From contig CANPZM010000018.1 of NCBI GenBank assembly GCA_947589065.1, forward strand, positions 1 to 32,081: a DNA stretch of 32,081 nucleotides, read 5' to 3'. Positions 24,729 to 31,920 of the stretch are shown piece after piece (the stretch's first letter is position 1; the number at the start of each line of letters is the position of its first letter). Origin of the DNA: an uncultured Clostridia bacterium (lineage in GTDB: Bacteria > Bacillota > Clostridia > TANB77 > CAG-508). Below the pieces are notes generated by a model. It searched no databases and was not told the DNA's origin. It worked only from the letters and a program-made list of their open reading frames with translations. The position numbers and the translations under genes are program-made.

Positions 24729-24848
24729 ATGATAAATAAATATAAAAGTGAGTGTGTATAATAAGAGCTACACAGGGTTTAATAAAAACCTACACGTTTT
24801 AGTATACAAAGCGGAGTCACTACTTGCAAAAGTAGTACTTCGCTTTTG
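24729..24848 (+). ncRNA. Candidate small RNA ending in a terminator-like hairpin
   Basis: Between the terminator at 24610-24648 and repeat copy 4 there is a promoter-like sequence and then two hairpins. The first is AGGGTTT against AAACCT (about 24774-24791). The second is at 24808-24846, where AAAGCG...ACTACT pairs with AGTAGT...CGCTTT and is followed by a short T-rich tail. Only a 10-codon ORF without a ribosome binding site (24730-24762) is present. The distal hairpin takes the place that gene terminators take beside copies 2 and 3, which suggests a real transcript ends here. No known RNA family is recognised. Confidence 0.35.
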
Positions 24849-24995
24849 TTATATAATAGGAAAATTCTCTGAACTTCCTATTATATAAAGCATTCCACAG
24901 AAAAATTGCTAAAGCAATTTTTCGCGGACGAACAAAAACACGGACTTTAAAATGTCATAAATAGTAAAGGTATTAATAATGTCCGCTTTTGTTCT
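24849..24995 (+). repeat. Composite hairpin repeat, copy 4
   Basis: Complete copy in the opposite orientation to copies 2 and 3, but the same relative to its downstream gene. Hairpin iii lies at 24849-24888 (TTATATAATAGGAA against TTCCTATTATATAA). Hairpin ii is GAAAAATTGC-TAAA-GCAATTTTTC. Hairpin i ends at 24995. Its end provides an in-frame upstream ATG (24979) of the ABC gene and possibly a -35 box (TTGTTC, 24989-24994). Confidence 0.87.
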
Positions 24996-25017
24996 ATTTA
25001 TCATTAGAAATCATAAT
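24989..25017 (+). promoter_or_regulatory. Possible weak promoter of the ABC exporter operon
   Basis: TTGTTC (24989-24994) at the end of repeat copy 4, a 17-bp spacer and CATAAT (25012-25017). The match is modest, but no better promoter is seen between the repeat and the start at 25048. Confidence 0.35.
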
Positions 25018-25047
25018 CAAAAATTAAATGAAAAGGAGGAAAAGCTT

Positions 25048-26022
25048 ATGTCAGTTATAAGTGTCAAAAACTTATCAAAATCATTTAAAGTAAAACAAAA
25101 AGAAAAAGGATTCATTGGTAGCGTAAAAAGTATTATTCAACCAAATTACAAAGTAATTAAAGCAGTAAATGACATTTCTTTTCAAGTTGATGAAGGTGAA
25201 GTTGTTGCATTTATTGGGCCAAATGGTGCCGGAAAAAGTACAACAATAAAAATGCTTACAGGAATTCTTTATCCAGACAGTGGACACATCGATGTTCTTG
25301 GTATTGATCCAACAAAAGCTAGAAAAAAATTAGCCTACGAAATTGGAACAGTATTTGGGCAAAAAGAACAACTTTGGATGCATTTAACAGCATATGATAA
25401 CTTTAAATTTTTTAGTGCTATTTATGATATTCCAGAAAAAGAAGCAGAAAAGCGCATTGAAGAGCTAAGTAAGCTTTTCGATCTTGAAAAATTTATAAAT
25501 ACACCTGTAAGAAATTTAAGTTTAGGACAAAGAGTTAGATGTGAATTTGTAGCATCATTAATTCATAAGCCAAAAGTTTTGTTCTTAGATGAACCAACTA
25601 TCGGACTTGATCCTGTAGTAAAAGAAAATGTTAGAAAATTAATTAAAAAAATGAACAAAGAATACCATACTACCATCTTTCTTACAAGTCATGATATATC
25701 TGATATTGAAAAACTTTGTAAGAGAGTCATAATTATCAATGATGGCACTATTGTTATGGATGATTCAATGAGTAACTTAAAATATCATTACATGGATAAA
25801 AAAATCATTGAAGTAAAACTAAAAAGTAAAATAAATTTTAATAATGTAAAAGGTATTAAAGTATTAAAAGAAAAGGAAAATAATTCAAGACTTGAAATTA
25901 ATACAAATGAAACAAATTTAACTACTATTTTAAAATTTATTAATCCTGAAAACATCATTGATATAAACATTTCAAATATCCCACTTGAAGAGATTATTTC
26001 TGCAATTTATAGAAAGGAGTAA
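25048..26022 (+). CDS. ABC-2 type exporter, ATP-binding protein
   Basis: A 324-residue ATPase. Walker A is GPNGAGKSTT (57-66), then a Q-loop (FGQKEQLW), signature LSLGQRVRCEF, Walker B VLFLDEPTIGLD and switch TSHDISDIEKL. A C-terminal domain of about 90 residues follows. The N-terminal stretch before Walker A (KVKQKEKGFIGSVKSIIQPNYK) is longer than usual, typical of the COG4586-like group that pairs with two ABC-2 permeases, as here. AAGGAGG lies eight bases before the ATG at 25048. The ORF can be read from 24979, but that extension is repeat sequence. The substrate is unknown. Confidence 0.93.
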   Translation: MSVISVKNLSKSFKVKQKEKGFIGSVKSIIQPNYKVIKAVNDISFQVDEGEVVAFIGPNGAGKSTTIKMLTGILYPDSGHIDVLGIDPTKARKKLAYEIGTVFGQKEQLWMHLTAYDNFKFFSAIYDIPEKEAEKRIEELSKLFDLEKFINTPVRNLSLGQRVRCEFVASLIHKPKVLFLDEPTIGLDPVVKENVRKLIKKMNKEYHTTIFLTSHDISDIEKLCKRVIIINDGTIVMDDSMSNLKYHYMDKKIIEVKLKSKINFNNVKGIKVLKEKENNSRLEINTNETNLTTILKFINPENIIDINISNIPLEEIISAIYRKE

Positions 26023-26026
26023 CTAT

Positions 26027-26818
26027 ATGAAAAAATACCTTCATATTTACAAAAGTGAACTTATGAGTAACTTACAATATATGTTAAATATAGTATTTAG
26101 ATTAGTTAATTTTCTTTTGCTAATTTTTATCTTTATGAATCTTTGGGATTATATCTATGATAATCCAAATGAACTAATCAATGGTTATTCTAAAAATCAA
26201 ATGATTTGGTATGTCATTATAACAGAAATTATATGGGGTGCCACAGATGGTAGAAGATATTGCAGAAAAATAAGTGAAGATGTAAAAGGTGGAAACATTG
26301 CATATATGATGAATAAACCTTACAGTTACATTGGGTACTCAATAGCTAGTCATTTAGGAGAAACAACAATAAAAACTTTAATTTCAGTAATAGTTGGTTT
26401 TGCAATGGGATTATTCTTTCTAAAGGATTTTCCTGTACTAACTTTACCAGCTATAGTAATTGTTATTATCTCTAGCATTTTAGCTGTATTAATTAATTCA
26501 TTACTTGTAACCTTCATTGGACTTATTTCATTTATAATTGAAGATTCAAATCCAATATTTTGGTTATACAGTAAAATGATATTAGTACTTGGAGTTTTAT
26601 TTCCAATTGAATACTTTCCAGGTATATTTGCACAAATTATGAAATATAGCCCAATATATGTAACTTGTTATGGACCTGCTAAATTGTTTGTAGATTTTAG
26701 CTATTCAACCACAGTTGAAATTTTGTTATCACAAATAATCTATTTATGTATTGCCTGGTTAATGTGTCATGCATTATATATGAAAGGAGTGAGAAAATTA
26801 AATGTTACAGGCGGTTAA
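26027..26818 (+). CDS. ABC-2 type exporter, permease 1
   Basis: A 263-residue integral membrane protein with about six transmembrane segments (near residues 20-42, 60-75, 105-135, 140-175, 180-205, 230-250). It belongs to the ABC2_membrane_6-like permeases, with the pattern YMMNKPYSYIGYSIASHLGE. AAAGGAG lies seven bases before the ATG at 26027, only four bases after the ATPase stop. It overlaps the second permease by 17 bases. The two permeases are related, and the transporter probably works as a heterodimer. Confidence 0.9.
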   Translation: MKKYLHIYKSELMSNLQYMLNIVFRLVNFLLLIFIFMNLWDYIYDNPNELINGYSKNQMIWYVIITEIIWGATDGRRYCRKISEDVKGGNIAYMMNKPYSYIGYSIASHLGETTIKTLISVIVGFAMGLFFLKDFPVLTLPAIVIVIISSILAVLINSLLVTFIGLISFIIEDSNPIFWLYSKMILVLGVLFPIEYFPGIFAQIMKYSPIYVTCYGPAKLFVDFSYSTTVEILLSQIIYLCIAWLMCHALYMKGVRKLNVTGG

Positions 26819-27596
26819 AAATCAATTTAACGTAACAGTTAAAACAATTAAATATGGTTTAATGAGAGAAATGATAAATAAAACAAGTTTTATTATGAAC
26901 GTTTCATTTATGATACTTAACAATGCCAGCTTCATAATTCAATGGATTGTTATTTATTCACTAAAAGATAATGTTGGCGGTTATTCATTTAATCAAGTAT
27001 TGCTACTTTGGGCAATTGCCGCATCAACATATGGTTTCTCACACTTTATATTCAAAAAATCATATTCGCTTTCAGACATAATAACAAATGGCAAGCTTGA
27101 TAGTTTTTTAGTACAACCAAAAAATGTATTAATTTCTGCTATTACATCAGATATAGAAGTGTCTGCTCTAGGAGATATTTTGTATGGATATATTGTACTT
27201 GCAATAAGTGGATTAACATTAACTAGATTTTTATTATTTACACTTTTTTCAATTACAGGTGCAATAGTTATAACAGACATTGCTGTATTGCTTGGTAGTT
27301 TAAGTTTCTGGTTTGGTAAATCAGATATGATTGCAGATACTGGAAATAGCTTAATGACAAATTTTGCAACATATCCAGATGGAATATTTAAAGGATTAGC
27401 CAGAATATTACTTCTTACAATTATTCCTCTTGGACTTACAACATATTTTCCAGTATGGATTATAACAACTTTTAATTTAAAGCTAACACTTATAGTAATA
27501 ATATCAACAATTATTATTACACTATTTACCTTTATCATTTTTTATAAAGGTCTTAGAAGGTATTCTTCTACAAACCTAATGATTTCTAAAATTTAA
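26802..27596 (+). CDS. ABC-2 type exporter, permease 2
   Basis: A 264-residue polytopic protein, related to permease 1 in length, topology and the internal motif TNGKLDSFLVQPKN (compare NIAYMMNKPYSYI at the same place). About six transmembrane segments are visible. It begins 17 bases inside permease 1, with AAAGGAG about 12 bases upstream. It is the last gene of the operon; a terminator follows. Confidence 0.9.
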   Translation: MLQAVKNQFNVTVKTIKYGLMREMINKTSFIMNVSFMILNNASFIIQWIVIYSLKDNVGGYSFNQVLLLWAIAASTYGFSHFIFKKSYSLSDIITNGKLDSFLVQPKNVLISAITSDIEVSALGDILYGYIVLAISGLTLTRFLLFTLFSITGAIVITDIAVLLGSLSFWFGKSDMIADTGNSLMTNFATYPDGIFKGLARILLLTIIPLGLTTYFPVWIITTFNLKLTLIVIISTIIITLFTFIIFYKGLRRYSSTNLMISKI

Positions 27597-27610
27597 AACA
27601 AAAAAACTCA

Positions 27611-27648
27611 CTAAAAGGCAAAGGAAAAATTTCCTCTGCCTTTTTTAG
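27611..27648 (+). terminator. Rho-independent terminator of the ABC exporter operon
   Basis: AAAAGGCAAAGGAAA pairs with TTTCCTCTGCCTTTT (one mismatch) around a short loop, followed by T residues. Confidence 0.87.
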
Positions 27649-27657
27649 TAATAAAAT

Positions 27658-27687
27658 TTGTAATTAGCCTAATTAAAATGATATAAT
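27658..27687 (+). promoter_or_regulatory. Possible promoter of the UDG-fold gene
   Basis: TTGTAA (27658-27663), an 18-bp spacer and TATAAT (27682-27687), just after the exporter terminator. Confidence 0.5.
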
Positions 27688-27761
27688 TATCAATATTCAT
27701 AGAATAATTACTTTTAATACTATTGAATCAAGTAAGGAAAGGATTTTAATAAAATAATAAA

Positions 27762-28421
27762 ATGAATAATAAAGCTTTAGCAAATTTAACAAAAGAATAT
27801 GATAGACTCCAACAAAAATACGGAGCAAAAGAATTAGATTCTATTTATAATGGTGGATGTATTGAAAATCCTAAAATCTGCTTTGTATTTATGAATCCAA
27901 CAGGAAGAAATATCGCATCATCAAAAAATTGGAAAGGATTAAAATCACCTTGGATCGGCACTAAAAATATTTGGAATCTATTTTACAGTTTAAACTTATT
28001 AGATGAAGATATTTACAATAAAATAAGAAAAATTAAAGGTCCCGAATGGACTGAAGAATTCGCTCAAGAAGTTTATAATAATGTAATAAAGCATAAATAT
28101 TTTATTACAAACCTAGGCAAATGTACACAAATAGATGCAAGAGCATTACCTGACAGTGTTTTAGAAAAATACCTACACCTTCTTGAACAAGAAATAGAAA
28201 TTATAAATCCCAAAGTAATAATTCTTTTTGGTAATCAAGTAAGTTCCATTGTCTTAAATGAAAATATATCTGTTTCAAAAGTAAGAAAAAAGCAATTTGA
28301 AAAAAATATTAATGGTAAAAAATATAAATGTTATTCTGTTTTTTATCCTGTTGGTAATGGAAGCTTTAATATTAATAAATCCATCGAAGACATAAAATAT
28401 ATAATATCAAAATTGTCTTAG
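27762..28421 (+). CDS. Uracil-DNA glycosylase superfamily protein
   Basis: A 219-residue protein with the UDG fold pattern. The first strand and loop are KICFVFMNPTGRN (38-50), where typical family 4 enzymes have a GEAPG motif. ITNLGKCTQ and the strand/loop PKVIILFGNQVSS follow, and FYPVGNGSFN occupies the place of the usual HPS motif. The signature residues therefore differ from canonical enzymes, and activity on uracil is uncertain. The start is odd: AAGGAAAGGA lies nearly 20 bases before the only usable ATG, so translation may be weak. It is monocistronic with a terminator downstream. The family is likely; the function is open. Confidence 0.72.
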   Translation: MNNKALANLTKEYDRLQQKYGAKELDSIYNGGCIENPKICFVFMNPTGRNIASSKNWKGLKSPWIGTKNIWNLFYSLNLLDEDIYNKIRKIKGPEWTEEFAQEVYNNVIKHKYFITNLGKCTQIDARALPDSVLEKYLHLLEQEIEIINPKVIILFGNQVSSIVLNENISVSKVRKKQFEKNINGKKYKCYSVFYPVGNGSFNINKSIEDIKYIISKLS

Positions 28422-28463
28422 CATTTTAAATAAATAAGATAAATTACATTAAAATTATACTTT

Positions 28464-28510
28464 AAAATCCTGTATTGATTGATAAACATTAAATACAGGA
28501 TTTCTATTTT
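28464..28510 (+). terminator. Rho-independent terminator after the UDG-fold gene
   Basis: AAATCCTGTATT pairs with AATACAGGATTT around a loop of about 15 bases, with a T-rich tail. Confidence 0.75.
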
Positions 28511-28562
28511 AGAACATATACTAAAGGTAAAATTTCTAATTACTTACTAATAATATAATTTT

Positions 28563-30029
28563 TTAAATTGTTATTTTTTTAGAAAACTTACTTATATGTC
28601 TTTTTATAAATATATCCCTAATAAAATCCATTGCTATCGCTACGTCTAATATCATACACAAATACAATGATGGATAAAAATACCTAACTTCAAAAGATTG
28701 AGTATTAATAATAAATGCCCCATAATAAAATATAGACACCATTAAAAGTAATATATAAAATCTTGTTTTTTCATCTTTTTGTCTCCATTTAATTGTTACT
28801 AATAAAGTTGATAATAAAAATACTAACCATGGTCGCCTAATAAAAAATCCAAAAATATTATTAACTTTTTCATAAACATTTACAAATTCTTGTCTCCTAC
28901 TACTATCACTAAAATTATAATTTTTCATCATATGAAAACGATCATAATTAAATTCTTTATAAGCTATTGGTTCGCAAATTCCTAGTGTTTTTTGAGTAAA
29001 ATCTAATTTTACTTTAAAATATAATTTTGGTTCATTTAATATTATATTTATATATTTTTTTAGTATTTTTTTAGAATTTCCTTTTTCAGAAAGATTATAT
29101 GTAGTAATTCCATTTTCTGAACTTAAAAATCCATTTACAGAGATTTCATCTGTAGCATCAAGTTCAATTTTGGTTCCACCTTCCCCACATATTTCATCTA
29201 AATAATCCTCATATTTTTCTTTTTTTTCTGGTTCCATTTCTTGTATTATTCTTATTATCTCCCATACAAATCCTGCTGAACCACTAGACTTTAGTCTAAT
29301 ATTCAAAATATGATTAACTATACTTAAAGATACAATTCCCAGTATTAATGCACTAGTAATAAAAATTTTTCTTTTGGCTTCTATCTTCAATTTGAAAACA
29401 TATATTAATAAGACTGGAATAATTGTAAATGCATTTGCTCTATATCCAAATATAACAAATGAAAATAATAGTAATAAAATAAATTCGATAAATCTATCCA
29501 ATTTATATTTTTCAATTTTTACATCGTCAAGTAATAATAATAAAGCTACAATTCCTGTAACACATCCAATTCCTGCTTCATAATAAACTGAAACGCAAAA
29601 AATCAAAGGGCTTAAAGCAAATAAAACATATTGAAATTTATATAAAAACGTCTTCATTTTTTTTATTAATAAAAAAGTTACTAAAAAAAACATAAATGAC
29701 TGTAAAACCGTGTATAAAGCAATGTTTCCAGTTGCAACTTTGCACATTCCCATAAAAAAAGATGGAACTACAGTCAGCCAGCTTGTTAATTCAATAGGAT
29801 TTCTATTCTCTTCAAAAATTGCATTACAAGATTCAATAACATTATCAGCAAATTGTACCCTACTATATGAATCAGAATACCAAATTCCTGGATAAGATAT
29901 AAGTGTACATACTATAGCAAGTATTAAACTTACAATAATAATATTTTTATTATTTTTTATTTTCTTATAATAAAAACTATTTTCAATATAATTTAATGCA
30001 TTTTTGGTCTTTCCTAATATTCCTGTCAT
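28563..30029 (-). CDS. Polytopic membrane protein, GT-C glycosyltransferase-like
   Basis: A 488-residue protein with about ten transmembrane segments, a soluble insertion (about residues 255-345) and a basic C-terminus. The first external loop carries YPGIWYSDSYSR, in the place where GT-C enzymes hold their catalytic acidic residue. The last helices include EVRYFYPSLYL, common in lipid-linked sugar transferases of Firmicutes. This suggests transfer of a sugar from a lipid carrier, possibly to wall polymer or surface protein, but no substrate can be named. AGAGG lies seven bases before the ATG. Its promoter overlaps a palindrome shared with the divergent XRE regulator. Confidence 0.72.
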   Translation of the reverse strand: MTGILGKTKNALNYIENSFYYKKIKNNKNIIIVSLILAIVCTLISYPGIWYSDSYSRVQFADNVIESCNAIFEENRNPIELTSWLTVVPSFFMGMCKVATGNIALYTVLQSFMFFLVTFLLIKKMKTFLYKFQYVLFALSPLIFCVSVYYEAGIGCVTGIVALLLLLDDVKIEKYKLDRFIEFILLLLFSFVIFGYRANAFTIIPVLLIYVFKLKIEAKRKIFITSALILGIVSLSIVNHILNIRLKSSGSAGFVWEIIRIIQEMEPEKKEKYEDYLDEICGEGGTKIELDATDEISVNGFLSSENGITTYNLSEKGNSKKILKKYINIILNEPKLYFKVKLDFTQKTLGICEPIAYKEFNYDRFHMMKNYNFSDSSRRQEFVNVYEKVNNIFGFFIRRPWLVFLLSTLLVTIKWRQKDEKTRFYILLLMVSIFYYGAFIINTQSFEVRYFYPSLYLCMILDVAIAMDFIRDIFIKRHISKFSKKITI

Positions 30030-30133
30030 TCAAGAACCTCTTTTTATTTTTTCATATTCTTCATTTAGTTTCGCTATTTGCCACATTTTCTAATATTTTT
30101 CTTATTTTTAATTTAATACAATATTTTGAAAAT

Positions 30134-30162
30134 ATTTTACTACTAAAACTTACCTTTGTAAA
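30134..30162 (-). promoter_or_regulatory. Promoter of the GT-C-like gene
   Basis: On the minus strand TTTACA (30157-30162), a 17-bp spacer and TAAAAT (30134-30139). Its -35 box overlaps the palindrome at 30158-30174. Confidence 0.55.
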
Positions 30163-30174
30163 GTGTTACTTTAC
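30158..30174. promoter_or_regulatory. Candidate operator of the XRE regulator
   Basis: GTAAAGTGTTACTTTAC is a perfect inverted repeat with 7-bp arms and a 3-bp centre. It lies between the divergent GT-C-like and XRE genes and covers the -35 box of the former. A possible XRE promoter (TTTAGA 30175-30180, 17 bp, TATAAA 30198-30203) starts directly next to it. Confidence 0.55.
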
Positions 30175-30255
30175 TTTAGAAACAATTACTTTGTGTATAT
30201 AAATTTTTTTAATTTATATAATATCAACAACAGTAACGGAAAGGAGATTCTCCCT

Positions 30256-30576
30256 ATGAACGAAAATTCTATTATCGGTAATAATATAAGAATTGCTAGA
30301 GAACATAAAAATTACACACAAGAACAATTAGCTGAAAAACTAAATACTTCTTCGAAGTTCATTTCTATGGCAGAAAGAGGAGCTAGCGGTTTAAGTATCT
30401 CTAGTATTATAAATCTTTGCAAAGTATTAGATATTGAGCCTAACAGTCTATTTAATGGAATTATAAATTACTATAACGATGTCGATAAACATATTATCAA
30501 TAGCCTTTCTTTACTTTCAGATGAAGATAAAAATTTTATTTTAAATGTAATTACTTTTATAAAGAGTAAGAAATGA
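30256..30576 (+). CDS. XRE-family helix-turn-helix regulator
   Basis: A 106-residue DNA-binding protein. The helix-turn-helix (about residues 8-62) shows IGNNIRIAREHKNYTQEQLAEKL, then SSKFISMAERGASGLSISSIINLCKVLDI, a classic Cro/C1 pattern. A short helical C-terminal part probably serves dimerisation. The ORF is open to 30163, but AAGGAG lies nine bases before the ATG at 30256. It is divergent from the GT-C-like gene, with a palindrome between them. It likely controls itself and that gene (inference). Confidence 0.9.
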   Translation: MNENSIIGNNIRIAREHKNYTQEQLAEKLNTSSKFISMAERGASGLSISSIINLCKVLDIEPNSLFNGIINYYNDVDKHIINSLSLLSDEDKNFILNVITFIKSKK

Positions 30577-30809
30577 TAAAAAGAACAAAAGCTGACATTA
30601 TTAATATTTTTGCTATTTATGATATTTTAAATTCCTCGTCTTTGTTCGTCCGCGAAAAATTGTATAACAATTTTTCTATGCAATGTAAGCTTTTTATTAA
30701 TGATACTAAAAATATATTATTTATTTACACAAATTCAGAGTTTATCGTAATTATAGCTGACAAACTTCGCTTAAAACTAAAACGTACATACACTAAACAT
30801 AAATTATAA
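30573..30809 (+). CDS. Doubtful repeat-derived ORF behind the XRE gene
   Basis: A 78-codon ORF whose ATG overlaps the XRE stop (ATGA) but has no good ribosome binding site. Codons 4 to about 39 (RTKADIINIFAIYDIL...) are a diverged copy of the composite hairpin repeat. The C-terminal half is unique sequence with no recognised domain. The same frame is open across the repeat in copies 2 and 3 without any start codon, so the openness may be incidental. It could be a fossil, or a repeat that has become part of a gene. A terminator follows. Confidence 0.25.
   Translation: MIKRTKADIINIFAIYDILNSSSLFVREKLYNNFSMQCKLFINDTKNILFIYTNSEFIVIIADKLRLKLKRTYTKHKL
30583..30690 (-). repeat. Composite hairpin repeat, copy 5 (partial, diverged)
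   Basis: Hairpin i and hairpin ii (GAAAAATTGT-ATA-ACAATTTTTC, near 30653-30675) are recognisable. The GGAC/GTCC pairing of hairpin i is disturbed (GCTGAC, TTCCTCG), and hairpin iii is absent. It lies inside the ORF at 30573-30809. Its orientation is that of copies 2 and 3. Confidence 0.8.
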
Positions 30810-30847
30810 AAAGAAAGTGATTCATCAAAATAAACACTTTCTTTTTC
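30807..30847. terminator. Bidirectional terminator between convergent genes
   Basis: AAAAAGAAAGTG pairs with CACTTTCTTTTT around a loop of about 15 bases, giving T-runs on both strands. It serves the XRE unit (plus) and the gene ending at 30876 (minus). Confidence 0.82.
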
Positions 30848-30875
30848 AATATATTTTATTCTTATTTTAAGTTTC

Positions 30876-31655
30876 TTATTTTATTTCTGTTCCACCCCAT
30901 TCAACAGCCACAAAACCTGTTCTATCTGGTGTTTGTAATTGCTGTTCTTTAACATCGATTGGTTTTTCTAAACCTTTAAATGTCATCAATACTCTTATAA
31001 TTGTATCTGGATTTGGGTTTATTTCTAAAGGCATATTTTTATTTATTTCTTCCAAAGTTGCAAATCTTATATAATTGTATTTGCTTGATTCTAATCTAGG
31101 TAGCCAATATACTATAAATTCTTCACTTTCTCTTTCTGTTAATCCTAATATACTTAATTTTTCTTCTAAAAATTCAGCTGAATCTTCACCTTTTACAACA
31201 AATCCGTCATCCTCTATTTTAAAATCTTCTTCATTTTTACTTTCATAATATAATGAATATAATTGCTTATTAGTAGTTAAATCTTTCAAATCTCCATTAG
31301 GCTTTGCTAGTACATTCCAACTATTTTGATATTTTGGATAAGAACATGTTATATTCTCTGGTTTACCTAGTTTTAATGAAATTTCAAGTTCGTGTTCTGG
31401 ATACAAGTAAATAATAGGTTTTTCATCTACAACTTCACCAGAAGGTTCAGAACTTGTCCCACTAGAAGTAGGCTTTAGTAATGTATTATTTGTACAATTA
31501 TCCCCATTTAGTTTTGCAAATACTATAATACCAATAATAAGTATTATAAATACAATACCTATTGCTATCCATATCTTTTTATGCTTATTTTTATTTTCTG
31601 GCATAGAACTTGCTGGATTTTCATTTTCAACCTTTGGATTTTCATCATTTTTCAT
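30876..31655 (-). CDS. Membrane-anchored extracellular protein with KPIIYLYP motif
   Basis: A 259-residue protein. It has a charged cytosolic start (about residues 1-26), one transmembrane segment (about 27-49), a Ser/Thr/Pro linker (about 55-78) and an extracellular beta-rich domain beginning EKPIIYLYPEHELEISLKLG. It continues with CSYPKYQNSWNVLAKPNGDL and ends VAVEWGG. I know this KP(V/I)IYLYP pattern from uncharacterised Clostridia surface proteins but no function for it. GGGGG lies eight bases before the ATG. A promoter is seen about 75 bases upstream, leaving a moderately long leader. It is monocistronic. Confidence 0.78.
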   Translation of the reverse strand: MKNDENPKVENENPASSMPENKNKHKKIWIAIGIVFIILIIGIIVFAKLNGDNCTNNTLLKPTSSGTSSEPSGEVVDEKPIIYLYPEHELEISLKLGKPENITCSYPKYQNSWNVLAKPNGDLKDLTTNKQLYSLYYESKNEEDFKIEDDGFVVKGEDSAEFLEEKLSILGLTERESEEFIVYWLPRLESSKYNYIRFATLEEINKNMPLEINPNPDTIIRVLMTFKGLEKPIDVKEQQLQTPDRTGFVAVEWGGTEIK

Positions 31656-31729
31656 ATCTTAATCCCCCAATTTAATAATAAGATTATTTGTTATCTGCTT
31701 AAATTTGTCATACGATACGCATTGAATTC

Positions 31730-31757
31730 AGTATAACATAAATTAAAAATTTTTCAA
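31730..31757 (-). promoter_or_regulatory. Promoter of the gene at 30876-31655
   Basis: On the minus strand TTGAAA (31752-31757), a 16-bp spacer and TATACT (31730-31735) with an extended TGT before the -10. Confidence 0.6.
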
Positions 31758-31823
31758 TAAAATATTGATAACCTTATAAAAATAATTTTAAACCGTTAAA
31801 GATAAAAATTAAAATAGAAAATT

Positions 31824-31920
31824 AATGAATAATTAATAATAAATAGTGAATAATTCCAAATGAGTTTCCCTATACATTAGAGATTGTTCATCCTTCATTA
31901 TTCACTATTCATCATTCATT
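31824..31920. repeat. Inverted-repeat, MITE-like element
   Basis: AATAGTGAATAAT (31842-31854) and ATTATTCACTATT (31897-31909) are perfect inverted copies. The arms extend outward with mismatches to AATGAAT (31824) and ATTCATT (31920). No ORF lies between. The structure resembles short non-coding inverted-repeat elements of Clostridia, but no target duplication was confirmed. Confidence 0.55.

Noticed and set aside
21827..24995. The composite repeat as a type III antitoxin array or a known riboswitch
   Set aside because: There are no tandem short repeats, and no toxin gene or recognisable aptamer core follows. The copies lie upstream of the promoters rather than in leaders.
26993..27538. 181-codon minus-strand ORF
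   Set aside because: It is antisense to the second ABC permease; the permease frame has clear family features and a ribosome binding site.
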